From WTFY01 sp965205275 (GTDB lineage: Bacteria; Pseudomonadota; Gammaproteobacteria; UBA4575): 64,000 nt of DNA. The notes beneath the pieces were generated by a model. The model was not told the DNA's origin, ran no database searches, and saw only the letters and a program-made list of their open reading frames with translations. The position numbers were made by a program, and so were the translations under genes. Below are positions 9,259 through 17,673 of the stretch, piece by piece (the stretch's first letter is position 1; every line of letters starts with the position of its first letter). The stretch covers positions 1,240,001 to 1,304,000 of the forward strand of contig OZ242168.1 of NCBI GenBank assembly GCA_965205275.1, given 5' to 3'.

Positions 9259-10038
9259 TCATTCAGGCTCCATTTTAGCCTCTTCCCAGGCCTGCTGCAT
9301 TTCTTCCATTGAGCAATCCCCAAGGCTCTTTCCCTGCAGAGCCATCTTCTTTTCCATATATCGAAAACGCCGGACAAATTTTCTGTTACTCCTGCGAAGC
9401 GCCTCTTCTGCATCGATATTCAAATGTCGACCCAGATTGACTGCCGAAAAAAGCAGGTCCCCTAATTCTTCTTCCAGCCTGTTTTGCGCTTCATTTGCTG
9501 CAAGCACTTCTTCAAGCTCACTGAGTTCTTCATCAATCTTCCGCAGCACCGACTTGGCCTCTTGCCAGTCAAATCCGACTGATGCCGCACGTTTTTGTAT
9601 TTTTTGGGAACGCAATAATTGTGGTAGGGCATCAGGAATATCGTCCAGTAGGCTGTTTGAGTCATGCTTGCTTTTTGCCTTGCGTTCTGCCTCTTTGATT
9701 TCGTCCCAGGTGGCTGCTTCGAATTCTGCTTCCCCGTCGAAAATGTATGGGTGGCGACGCACAAGCTTGTCACTGATACTTTTTGCTACATCGTCAAAAT
9801 CAAACAGATTCTGCTCTCTTGCCATTTGTGCGTAATAAATGATTTGCAGCAGCAGATCTCCCAACTCATCCTTTAACTGCAAAAAATCCTGCTTGTCGAT
9901 GGCTGCGACCACCTCATAAACCTCTTCAATGGTGCAGGGGACGATGGAAGCAAAAGTTTGACGTTGATCCCAGGGGCAACCGCGTTCCGGGTCACGCAGC
10001 ATCTGCATAATGTTTATCAATCGATACAGGTTATCCAT
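9259..10038 (-). CDS. mazG: Nucleoside triphosphate pyrophosphohydrolase MazG
   Basis: 259 residues with the two tandem MazG folds. The first holds LRDPERGCPWDQRQTF, EEVYEVVAAID and KDELGDLLLQIIYYAQM; the second holds GFDWQEAKSVLRKIDEELSE and RLEEELGDLLFSAVNLGR. The EExxE and DELGD metal-binding acidic residues are present in both halves. It hydrolyses non-canonical or excess NTPs to NMP and pyrophosphate. Confidence 0.95.
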   Translation of the reverse strand: MDNLYRLINIMQMLRDPERGCPWDQRQTFASIVPCTIEEVYEVVAAIDKQDFLQLKDELGDLLLQIIYYAQMAREQNLFDFDDVAKSISDKLVRRHPYIFDGEAEFEAATWDEIKEAERKAKSKHDSNSLLDDIPDALPQLLRSQKIQKRAASVGFDWQEAKSVLRKIDEELSELEEVLAANEAQNRLEEELGDLLFSAVNLGRHLNIDAEEALRRSNRKFVRRFRYMEKKMALQGKSLGDCSMEEMQQAWEEAKMEPE

Positions 10039-10515
10039 AAGTACACTGCCTTTTTGTATGGCTGATGAGGAGTTTCTTATATTATTCGCATGGCTTTCAA
10101 TGAAAATTGGATGACATTACCTGATAAAAACAAGTCCCGGGATATACAAAACCCTGTATTCAGAAGTGCTGCCCAACCACAGTCAACGACAACTATGTGA
10201 AACGCAGCCCAAAGCGCATTGCCCTGGTTGACGGGGCAGCAGTGATTTACCTAGTCTGAAAGACCCTTAATGCGTCTGTGAGGCAAAGTACACCTGTTGC
10301 TCTAGAAAAAACAGAAGGATTGATGCGTAATTTTGATTGCCTCATGTCTCTTTAGGGGTAGAAATCTGGAAAAGCCACGGGTAAAACTTTATTTAAGGCT
10401 TATATCTTTACATTCACTATGTATAATCAGGCATTCTGGCTTTTCTTACTCGGTCATACATAATAGATATTAACCGAGTCACATAACTTTCATTTAATAA
10501 ACAGGGAATTTAGAA
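10039..10515. other. Intergenic region between mazG and pckG
   Basis: 477 bp with no supportable gene. A TATAAT at 10422-10427, about 90 bp before pckG, is a plausible -10 element; no matching -35 is evident. The rest shows no clear hairpin or repeat. The promoters of the divergent mazG and pckG genes must both lie here. Confidence 0.5.
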
Positions 10516-12273
10516 ATGACGACGAAAAATGATGCCCTTGCAAAGTGGGTAGATGAAGTAGCGGCATGTACAAAACCAGACAAGGTTGTCTGGTGTGACG
10601 GCAGTAAGGCTGAATTTGATGCCATGATAGACCAGATGCTTGCAACCGGCACATTGACAAAGCTGAATGAAGAAACCAATCCCGACTGTTACCTGCATCG
10701 CTCCGACCCCTCTGATGTGGCACGCGTGGAGCACCTGACCTTTGTATGTTCCAAAGAAAAGGAAGATGCAGGCCCGAATAACAACTGGATGGACCCGGAT
10801 GAGGCACATGCAAAAGTAGATGCCCTGTTTGAGGACTGCATGCAGGACCGAACCATGTATGTGATTCCATATTGCATGGGCCCAATCGACTCCCCCTTGT
10901 CACGCAACGGGGTAGAAATTACCGACAGCCCCTATGTAGTAGCCAATATGAGAATCATGGCACGCATCGGAGCCCCTGCACTGGAACGAATCGAAAAAGA
11001 CGGAACCTTTGTAAGAGGATTGCATTCCACTGGAGATTTGGATCCTGAAAGACGTTTTATCATGCATTTCCCCGAAGAGCTTTACATCAAAAGTATTGGC
11101 TCAGGCTATGGTGGTAATGCGCTGCTTGGCAAAAAATGCCATGCATTGCGTATCGCAAGCTGGCAGGCTCGCACTGAAGGCTGGCTGGCAGAACATATGC
11201 TGATCGTGGGTCTGGAAAGCCCGCAGGGAGAAACCCATTACATTGCATGTGCGTTCCCCTCTGCATGCGGCAAAACCAACCTCGCCATGTTAATACCACC
11301 TGAACAATACAAGGGCTGGAAAGTAACCACAGTTGGCGATGATATATGCTGGTTACATTTACGAGAGGATGGGCGTCTTTGGGCAATTAATCCTGAATCC
11401 GGCTATTTTGGAGTTGTACCCGGTACCAATGAATGGTCTAACAAAAATGCGTATGACACCTTGAAGAAGGATGCTATCTTTACTAATGTCGGTGTCACTG
11501 CAAATAACGAACCATGGTGGGAAGAAAAGGATGACGGCAAAGAACCGGCGTTCGACTGGAAAGGCGATCCTTACGATGCTGAAGCAGGCCCTGCTGCCCA
11601 TCCCAATTCACGTTTCACAGTATCTGCCAAAAACAATCCTGTCTATTCTCCCATGGCGGATAGTCCAGACGGTGTACCTATTTCTGCTTTGGTATTCGGA
11701 GGCCGACGAAAGGAGTTGGCACCGCTTGTATACGAAGCAAAAGACTGGGCCCATGGAGTACTTGTAGGTGCATCCTGCGCATCAGAGATGACTGCTGCGG
11801 CAATTGGTGGTGCAGGACAGATACGACGTGATCCTATGGCAATGAAACCGTTCTGCGGATACAACTTCGCAGACTATTTTGCACATTGGCTCAGCTTTGA
11901 AGGAAAGTCAGACAAACTGCCCAAAATCTTTCATGTAAACTGGTTCCGCCGTGACCAAGATGGCAAGTTTATGTGGCCAGGATTTGGGGAAAACATGCGT
12001 GTTTTGGCTTGGATTGTTGACCGCTGTGAGGGCAAGGCCGATGCAAAAGAAACTCCTATCGGTTTCCTGCCAAATGCTGAAGACATCGATACCGATGGCA
12101 TTGATGTTTCCAGAGAAACCTTGCAGGCATTGCTGTCCGTTGACCCGGCACAGTGGGAACAGGAGGCACTAGCGATCGGTGAATATTTTGCCGAGTTTGG
12201 TGAGCGTATGCCACAAGCCATGCTAAACGAACTAAGCAAAATATCTTCTGCCCTACAAAGCAAAGCTGCCTGA
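10516..12273 (+). CDS. pckG: Phosphoenolpyruvate carboxykinase (GTP)
   Basis: 585 residues, the length of GTP-dependent PEPCK. The P-loop FPSACGKTNLAM includes the reactive cysteine of this class (Cys251). GYGGNALLGKKCHALRIAS, VGDDICWL, ESGYFGVVPGTN and NWFRRDQDGKFMWPGFGENMRVL are also present. It interconverts oxaloacetate and phosphoenolpyruvate, linking the TCA cycle with gluconeogenesis. The GTP-type enzyme is less common in Gammaproteobacteria than the ATP-type PckA. Single gene with its own strong terminator. Confidence 0.97.
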   Translation: MTTKNDALAKWVDEVAACTKPDKVVWCDGSKAEFDAMIDQMLATGTLTKLNEETNPDCYLHRSDPSDVARVEHLTFVCSKEKEDAGPNNNWMDPDEAHAKVDALFEDCMQDRTMYVIPYCMGPIDSPLSRNGVEITDSPYVVANMRIMARIGAPALERIEKDGTFVRGLHSTGDLDPERRFIMHFPEELYIKSIGSGYGGNALLGKKCHALRIASWQARTEGWLAEHMLIVGLESPQGETHYIACAFPSACGKTNLAMLIPPEQYKGWKVTTVGDDICWLHLREDGRLWAINPESGYFGVVPGTNEWSNKNAYDTLKKDAIFTNVGVTANNEPWWEEKDDGKEPAFDWKGDPYDAEAGPAAHPNSRFTVSAKNNPVYSPMADSPDGVPISALVFGGRRKELAPLVYEAKDWAHGVLVGASCASEMTAAAIGGAGQIRRDPMAMKPFCGYNFADYFAHWLSFEGKSDKLPKIFHVNWFRRDQDGKFMWPGFGENMRVLAWIVDRCEGKADAKETPIGFLPNAEDIDTDGIDVSRETLQALLSVDPAQWEQEALAIGEYFAEFGERMPQAMLNELSKISSALQSKAA

Positions 12274-12290
12274 CACAAAGCTTTTGTATG

Positions 12291-12327
12291 AAGCCCCATG
12301 AGCGAATGCTTATGGGGCTTTTTATTT
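12291..12327 (+). terminator. Intrinsic terminator of pckG
   Basis: AAGCCCCAT at 12291-12299 pairs with ATGGGGCTT at 12312-12320, with an additional AGC/GCT pairing inside the loop, followed by TTTATTT. Confidence 0.9.
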
Positions 12328-12473
12328 CCCCCCTCCAACCTGCTCCACTTCAACAGGGCCTCATTTTAGCTTGTGCTTATGTGAACAGCACATACATAGA
12401 ACGATAAAAAGGAAGCAGCCTACCTCGCTTCTTTACGAAATACATCTGGCAACTTCTGATCAAACGTTATTTC

Positions 12474-12938
12474 CTGGAAAAAATCATATCTGGCGGGCAA
12501 ACGGGTGTTGACCGGGCCGCACTGGATGCTGCGCTCGACAACCACTTCCCGTGTGGTGGTCATTGCCCAAAAGGCCGCAAGGCAGAAGATGGAGTCATTC
12601 ATGCCCGATACCCGCTGCAGGAGCACACCTACAAAAGTCATGCAGAACGCACACTTGCAAATATCTTGCTGAGTGATGGCACTCTGATCATTTATACGCA
12701 GGATTTGAAAGGAGGTACTGCACTTACAGCATACTATTGTACACAGCATGATAAACCGTTTATTTTGATCGATGCACAACTGTATACTGCCGAACAAGCA
12801 ACAAAGAAGGCTTTAAAGTTCGTTCAGGAATTCAAGGTCAGATCGTTAAATGTTGCAGGGCCCCGCAACAGCCAATGGGGCAACGGATACCCGTACACAT
12901 ACCAGTGTATTGATTGCAGCATCAAGGCTCGTTTGTAA
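12474..12938 (+). CDS. Putative molybdenum carrier / YpsA-related Rossmann protein, start codon unresolved
   Basis: The frame encodes IISGGQTGVDRAALDAAL, CPKGRKAEDG, LSDGTLIIY, GGTALTAYYC and LNVAGPRNSQWG, the pattern of the YpsA-like putative molybdenum carrier family (PF12694), about 154 residues. The odd point is the start. Between the in-frame stop at 12405 and the conserved IISGGQTG segment there is no ATG, GTG or TTG, and no ATG in either other frame. A CTG at 12474 is placed where the family normally begins but has no visible ribosome-binding site. Either a rare start is used or the 5' end has decayed. Nothing else in the frame looks damaged. Confidence 0.65.
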   Translation: MEKIISGGQTGVDRAALDAALDNHFPCGGHCPKGRKAEDGVIHARYPLQEHTYKSHAERTLANILLSDGTLIIYTQDLKGGTALTAYYCTQHDKPFILIDAQLYTAEQATKKALKFVQEFKVRSLNVAGPRNSQWGNGYPYTYQCIDCSIKARL

Positions 12939-13350
12939 CCGGGTACTCTTTTGTCCGTTGCCTTACTTGAAAATTTCTGTGGAAAATTCACGTAGCATGC
13001 CGACCGTATTGCAAGGCTGGTAAGTTGAATTTACTCCAAACTCACTGGCTGACGTGACGTTGCTGGTCAATACTCGGGCAATAAATGGATTTGGAAGTCT
13101 CATTTTCAATTTCTTTACTTAAATTTTGCAAATAATATAGTATGGATTTCAGGGAAAATAGGGAGGCACCTGGGTATATTCAGGAAAGGTTCAATACTGA
13201 TCCTGGCTTGCCGCTAACCTTTAAATACCGGTTAACAGTTGCAACTAAACACTACAAAATACTGTCCGAGAACTTGGCTTTATTAAAAAACCAGGGAGCA
13301 GGCTTGTTCCATATTCAATACATACCCATCAACACAGGAGATTACTACTC
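12939..13350. other. Intergenic region upstream of the bufferin operon
   Basis: 412 bp with no supportable gene. A 70-codon frame starting at 13142 has no ribosome-binding site and no recognisable content. AT-rich tracts around 13110-13140 could hold a promoter for the downstream operon, but no consensus pair is convincing. Confidence 0.45.
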
Positions 13351-13635
13351 ATGAACAAACAAACAATAATTAAATCTACCATGGCAGGAATTTTTGCAAT
13401 CGGTGCCAGCGTAGCGGCCCAGAATGCAATGGCTGTACCCGATGCCCCCCAAAACTGGGAAAAATGTGCAGGTGTTGCCAAGACAGGCATGAATGATTGC
13501 GGTTCCTTAAATGGCACGCATCAGTGCGCAGGTCAGTCCACCGAAGATAATTCTGAACATGAATGGGTCTATGTGCCCGAAGGCACATGTACCAAAATCG
13601 GCGGGATGGTCAAAGCTGTCAAACCAGCCAAATAA
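13351..13635 (+). CDS. bufA: Bufferin-type precursor peptide (DUF2282)
   Basis: 94 residues: a Sec-type signal peptide (MNKQTIIKSTMAGIFAIG to about AMA at residue 28) and a short mature region with four cysteines (39, 50, 59, 80) in the DUF2282 pattern KCAGVAKTGMNDC, HQCAGQS and YVPEGTCTKIGG. In known systems of this type an MNIO enzyme (DUF692) modifies cysteines of the precursor and the exported product binds copper or other metals. The ATG has a good GGAG site. bufB and bufC follow directly, so the three genes form a RiPP operon. Confidence 0.88.
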   Translation: MNKQTIIKSTMAGIFAIGASVAAQNAMAVPDAPQNWEKCAGVAKTGMNDCGSLNGTHQCAGQSTEDNSEHEWVYVPEGTCTKIGGMVKAVKPAK

Positions 13636-13654
13636 ACCAGATAAAACTCAAGGT

Positions 13655-14509
13655 ATGGGAAGTGGTCCTTCTTTGGGTCCTGCGCGGCCATTCACTTCAG
13701 GAATTGGAGTGGGGCTTCGCTCACCCCATGTAAAAGAAATTTTGGCCACTCGGCCCAATGTAGATTTTTTTGAGCTTCTTACCGATAACCATCTCTGTGA
13801 CGGCGGCTATGCCAGACAACAAGCCCGTCTGATTCGGCAGGACTATCCGGTAACCCTGCACAGCGTTGGCATGTCATTGGGCGGAACTGACCCAATCGAC
13901 TTTACCTACCTGGGCAAAATCAAAAAACTTGCAAAAGAACTGGAACCTGTATGCATCTCGGACCATTTGTGCTGGACTTCTTTTGAAAAACAGCATGCAC
14001 ATGACCTGCTGCCGCTGCCTTACACTGAAGAAGCTGTATGTTATGTAAGTGAACGTATCAGACAAATACAGGATTTCCTGGAGACCACCCTGGTCGTTGA
14101 AAATGTCTCCAGTTATTTGAGCTATGAATGCTCCACCCTGATCGAATGGGAATTCCTGACCGCCGTCGCCAAGGCGTCAGACTGCAGGATCCTGCTTGAC
14201 CTGAATAACATCTATGTCAGCCAGTATAACAATGCAATGGATGCAGAAGAATATATCAGGAATATTCCACTTGATCTGGTTGCCGAGATTCATCTGGCAG
14301 GATTTGAACACAAAGGCTCTTACTTACTGGATGCGCACAATCACGAAGTTTCCGCACCTGTGTGGGAACTGTATCAGGAAGTCATGAAAAACAATGTTTC
14401 AATTCCCACCCTGATCGAATGGGACAATGACCTGCCTCCATTTTCAACACTGTTGCAGGAAGCCGAGAAGGCACGACAGTACGGCAATGTGTCGCTACAG
14501 AGAATATAA
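13655..14509 (+). CDS. bufB: MNIO-family peptide-modifying enzyme (DUF692, BufB-like)
   Basis: 284 residues from the ATG at 13655, 19 bp after bufA. DUF692 signature elements are GVGLRSPH, FFELLTDNH, VTLHSVGMSLGG, ISDHLCW, LPLPYTEEAV, VVENVSSYL, LLDLNNIYVS, EIHLAGF and TLIEWDNDLPP. The many His, Asp, Glu and Asn residues are those that hold two or three iron ions in this TIM-barrel family. It is expected to install oxidative modifications on the bufA cysteines with BufC as recognition partner. An in-frame extension upstream overlaps bufA and is unlikely to be used. Confidence 0.9.
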   Translation: MGSGPSLGPARPFTSGIGVGLRSPHVKEILATRPNVDFFELLTDNHLCDGGYARQQARLIRQDYPVTLHSVGMSLGGTDPIDFTYLGKIKKLAKELEPVCISDHLCWTSFEKQHAHDLLPLPYTEEAVCYVSERIRQIQDFLETTLVVENVSSYLSYECSTLIEWEFLTAVAKASDCRILLDLNNIYVSQYNNAMDAEEYIRNIPLDLVAEIHLAGFEHKGSYLLDAHNHEVSAPVWELYQEVMKNNVSIPTLIEWDNDLPPFSTLLQEAEKARQYGNVSLQRI

Positions 14510-14521
14510 ATTGAATACATC

Positions 14522-15313
14522 ATGAATCAACTGCATACCATTCAGCACCAGTTCTGGAGTAGCCTGAGAAGCCGTGAGGCGAATTCTGAATGCCCTCAGT
14601 TATTCTCTGGGGATGGGAAAATCACACGGGAAAAAAGGTTTGATATTTACCGCAACACGATGCGTACAGCACATACTAGGGCCCTGTCTAATACCTATTC
14701 GTGCTGTGAAAAAATTCTTGGAACAGGATATTTCAAACAAATGACAAATGAGTACTTTTACGAGTATCCAGCAACCCACCAGGATTTAAATCTGTATGGA
14801 GAATCCTTCCCGCTATTTCTGCAAAACTGGGTCCAGGGTCACGCCGAATTGACGGATTATCAATATCTGTCTGATCTGGCAAAGCTCGAGTTGGCCTATG
14901 AACAGGCATACTATGCCAAAGGAGATCCGGTATTTGATTTCAAACTGCTTGCAACCCTCGATGAGGACAGCTATCGGAATATCTACTTTAAATTAGGCGC
15001 ATCACTGTCGGTGCTAAAATCCACCTATCCCGTTTATGAAATCTGGACTGCCAACCAGAAGCAGAAAGGTACCAAAGAAGTCAATGCAATACATGAACCC
15101 CAGTATCTATGCATTGCCAGAGAAAACTTCAACCCAGCCATCCACAAGATCAATCGAGCATGCTGGTGGGTGATGGAAAAAATCCAGAATAATTTTTCTT
15201 TTGGTGAACTTGAAATTTTGGCCCAGCAAGGAGAAATGAATTTCGAGTTACAAGCAATCATTCCTGAATTAGTCCACAAAAAATGGATCTGTGAATACCA
15301 GATAAAAACATAA
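14522..15313 (+). CDS. bufC: DUF2063 family partner protein (BufC-like)
   Basis: 263 residues beginning MNQLHTIQHQFWSSLRS, with RFDIYRNTMRTAHTRALSNTY and LPLFLQNW-type segments characteristic of the DUF2063 (PF09836) N-terminal domain found next to DUF692 enzymes. Family members are called putative DNA-binding but act with the MNIO enzyme in peptide recognition in characterised methanobactin and bufferin systems. The C-terminal half is less conserved. The start is 12 bp after bufB. Confidence 0.85.
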   Translation: MNQLHTIQHQFWSSLRSREANSECPQLFSGDGKITREKRFDIYRNTMRTAHTRALSNTYSCCEKILGTGYFKQMTNEYFYEYPATHQDLNLYGESFPLFLQNWVQGHAELTDYQYLSDLAKLELAYEQAYYAKGDPVFDFKLLATLDEDSYRNIYFKLGASLSVLKSTYPVYEIWTANQKQKGTKEVNAIHEPQYLCIARENFNPAIHKINRACWWVMEKIQNNFSFGELEILAQQGEMNFELQAIIPELVHKKWICEYQIKT

Positions 15314-15428
15314 GCAGGATTTGGCAAAGCAGACTTTCGTTTGCTGATTCCAGATGCAGCCATTTTTATTAGACCTGATTGAAGATTCTGCTACACTTGA
15401 TACACACAATTTTGAACCAGAGAGTAGA

Positions 15429-16121
15429 ATGCCAAAATACACCTTGATCCGCTTGTTCCTTGCAGGCCTGCTATTGACTCTCTGCATGCAGGTCACCCAT
15501 GCCAGTGAAGTCAGCACTCAGGCACTGGTGAATGCTGCTGCAGAATCTGTCGATACGTTCTCTATTGACCCGGATATGAAGTGGTTTCGGGAAAATATAC
15601 ATAAAGCCAAGGGCGTTTTTATCGTGCCTCAATTAATTAAAGGTGGTTTTATCTTTGGCGGCTCTGGAGGCAGCGGAGTGCTACTTGCCAAAGGAGAAAG
15701 TAATGTCTGGAGTAACCCTGCGTTCTATACGATGGGTTCAGGGACAATAGGATTGCAGGCAGGGGTTGAAATCGCAGAAATTATTTTAATGATTATGACG
15801 GACAAAGGTGTCGATGGATTGCTTACCTCTGCATTTAAACTGGGCGGGGACATCAGTATTGCAACCGGACCCATTGGTGCAGGCGCTAAAGCTCAATCTG
15901 CAGATATCCTGGCCTTCTCAAGAGCTAAAGGAATATATGGTGGCATTAATATTGAGGGTGCAGTAATTAAAGTTCGCGAGGATCTGAACAACGCTTATTA
16001 CGGCAATGAAATAAGCAGCCCCCGCTCCATACTGATTGAACTTTCTGCTACGAACCCACAGGCCGATGAGCTACGTGCTGCTGTTTCCCGACTTGCAATA
16101 AGCGGCACCTCAGGCAAGTAG
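15429..16121 (+). CDS. SYLF-domain (Ysc84-like) secreted lipid-binding protein
   Basis: 230 residues from the ATG at 15429: a signal peptide (IRLFLAGLLLTLCMQVTHAS), then the SYLF pattern AKGVFIVPQLIKGGFIFGGSGGSGVLL, WSNPAFYTMGSGTIGLQAGVE, and IATGPIGAGAKAQSADILAFSRAKGIYGGINIEG. SYLF proteins bind lipids or membranes; in bacteria they are often periplasmic and of unknown role. It lies about 115 bp downstream of bufC on the same strand. The last ordinary gene before the accessory island. Confidence 0.88.
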   Translation: MPKYTLIRLFLAGLLLTLCMQVTHASEVSTQALVNAAAESVDTFSIDPDMKWFRENIHKAKGVFIVPQLIKGGFIFGGSGGSGVLLAKGESNVWSNPAFYTMGSGTIGLQAGVEIAEIILMIMTDKGVDGLLTSAFKLGGDISIATGPIGAGAKAQSADILAFSRAKGIYGGINIEGAVIKVREDLNNAYYGNEISSPRSILIELSATNPQADELRAAVSRLAISGTSGK

Positions 16122-16460
16122 AAGGAGCATCGAAATTTCCCTAGTGGCGTGGGAGCTACCGAAAAGCAATCATAGCTATATGATTAATTTATAATTATTA
16201 TCTCACAATTAGCAGGGATGCCCCATAGTTGCCCCCATTTACCAACAGTCAGCTATCAATTAACAACTAAATCTGGTCAATCATCCAACTGTCCCGATAG
16301 TCACTAGTGTCATGAATTATGTCAATGGTGATTTGGCAAAACAGCATTATCACATCCCCCTACATTAGCGCAATGCTGCTGCTAAGCTTTGATGACTAAG
16401 ACGCCTCGTACAGTTAAGTGGTAGCAGGTGTACTGGTAATTACAACAATGGCACACTATC
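16122..16460. other. AT-rich spacer at the left border of the accessory island
   Basis: About 340 bp without a gene. It contains simple AT-rich sequence (around 16180-16210) and no repeat of the tRNA(Met) 3' end that would mark an integration site. The next recognisable sequence is already a broken gene. Confidence 0.5.
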
Positions 16461-16729
16461 GATATGAAATACACGATGAAGCAGAAGATCGGCGTGGACA
16501 TGGAAGGTTATCGCATTTTCAGCATCTGCAGCCAGAACATGGGCGTGAAGCCATCGGGTTAAAGCCTCTGATGCTGCTCTGCAATGTTATTCTGCGGGTC
16601 CTTAATGGAGAGACTGAAATCAGTGCCATCGGTCCGGTTGCGTCCATGGCGGCGGTGGAGAGCAAAGATCTGCCCGAGGGCACTGGGAAAATACGTGAAA
16701 TGCTCAGGCAAGCGGTCGATGTTGCTTGA
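16461..16729 (+). pseudogene. Frameshifted DUF302 gene remnant
   Basis: One frame from 16464 reads MKYTMKQKIGVDMEGYRIFSIC and stops near 16560. A second frame continues KPLMLLCNVILRVL to IREMLRQAVDV, ending at 16729. Together these match the C-terminal two thirds of a DUF302 protein (the KLGVD.YRI.GAC and LMLPCNVVVRE-type segments). The N-terminal part is missing and at least one frameshift separates the halves, near 16540-16560. It precedes a rhodanese gene by 25 bp. Confidence 0.6.
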
Positions 16730-16754
16730 CAGTAAGGCCTAAGGAAACAGTTGA

Positions 16755-17222
16755 GTGACCCTCAAGCGTCGGCAGTTCCTTACTTTGTTGGCCACCTTGC
16801 CTAGCCTGCCGATTGCAACGGTGGCTTGGGCGCAAAGCCGCGATATCTGGTCCGTACAGCAGGCACACGCAGCGCTACTGGAAGATCAGATAAGGTTGCT
16901 GGATATCCGATCACAGGGCGAATGGCGCGAAACTGGCGTCGCACGTGGCGCTTGGCCGGTCAGCATGCATGACAGACGGTTTCCCGAACGTCTGTTTGCC
17001 GCCCGCGAACTGGCGGAAAATCGCCCCATAGCTTTGATCTGTGCGATAGGCGGTCGATCCGGATCGCTCATGCGTGCCTTGCGACGAGCCGACTACGATG
17101 GCTTCATCGACGTCTCTGAGGGCATGCTTGGTTCGCGCCTCGGTCCGGGATGGATCAAGGCTGGCCTGCCAATTGTTTCAATCGACGACGCGCTGGCCAC
17201 CTTGCCCGATGCGCTCGTCTGA
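16755..17222 (+). CDS. Exported rhodanese-like domain protein
   Basis: 155 residues from a GTG start with AAGGAA 8 nt upstream. The N terminus (MTLKRRQFLTLLATLPSLP, then AWAQ) resembles a Tat signal with an RR and hydrophobic core. The rest is a single rhodanese domain: LLDIRSQGEWRETGVARGAWPVSM and the active-site loop ICAIGGRSGSLMRAL, with Cys in the sulfur-carrier position. Probably a periplasmic sulfur-transfer or thiol protein. It lies between a DUF302 remnant and a cut-off Tat-type gene start, so the group may be a decayed transferred operon. Confidence 0.8.
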   Translation: MTLKRRQFLTLLATLPSLPIATVAWAQSRDIWSVQQAHAALLEDQIRLLDIRSQGEWRETGVARGAWPVSMHDRRFPERLFAARELAENRPIALICAIGGRSGSLMRALRRADYDGFIDVSEGMLGSRLGPGWIKAGLPIVSIDDALATLPDALV

Positions 17223-17241
17223 AGCCTTACGCAAGGAAGAT

Positions 17242-17370
17242 ATGCTGAAACGTCGAACATTCCTGTGCGGACTTGCGGTCAGTTCCGATTTCCAGTCTTT
17301 CCCTTCACTGTCATCCGGGAAAATAGCGCCCAAACCCTTTTCATGTTGCCCATCCAGTACGCGGTGTTGA
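17242..17370 (+). pseudogene. Fragment of a Tat-signal protein gene
   Basis: A 42-codon frame starts MLKRRTFLCGLAVSS, a typical twin-arginine signal start with AAGGAAG upstream, but then loses any family resemblance and stops at 17370. It follows the rhodanese gene by 19 bp and is probably the 5' remnant of its operon partner. Confidence 0.4.
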
Positions 17371-17673
17371 AGGCCGCATGACCCGCCAGATTCGCAATCG
17401 GTGTGGTACTAGAAATGAGTGACCTTCAGATGGTAGACAAGCGCACTAGACTTCGGGTTTGGGAACGGGCTAGGACTTTTCCAAGCTATTCACCTAAAGT
17501 ATAGAGAAGGGATACGCATGGATTTCGCATCGGTCGGCGTGGCGCGACCGTGCCGCGGAAAAGAACTGGGGTCTGCTGGCATGGGAAGACCCAGAGGGCG
17601 ACACTATCTTCGCCTTCTTCGCCGGCGCGCACATTGAGGGGCGGCGCCTCAACGGCAGCGTGCTGATCCTGGT
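17371..17673. other. Unrecognised stretch with a protein-like fragment
   Basis: No complete gene. On the plus strand about 17510-17715 is open and reads protein-like (WRDRAAEKNWGLLAWEDPEG, FFAGAHIEGRRLNG), but it has no start signal, and its end overlaps the 3' end of the convergent FAD gene. Probably a remnant of a gene I do not recognise. Confidence 0.35.

Noticed and set aside
12420..12797. Minus-strand 125-codon frame opposite the molybdenum-carrier-like gene
   Set aside because: It is antisense to a frame with clear family motifs (GGQTGVDR, AGPRNSQWG) and has no recognisable content of its own.
13142..13354. 70-codon frame upstream of bufA
   Set aside because: No ribosome-binding site, no family resemblance, and it runs into the bufA start; more likely leader sequence.
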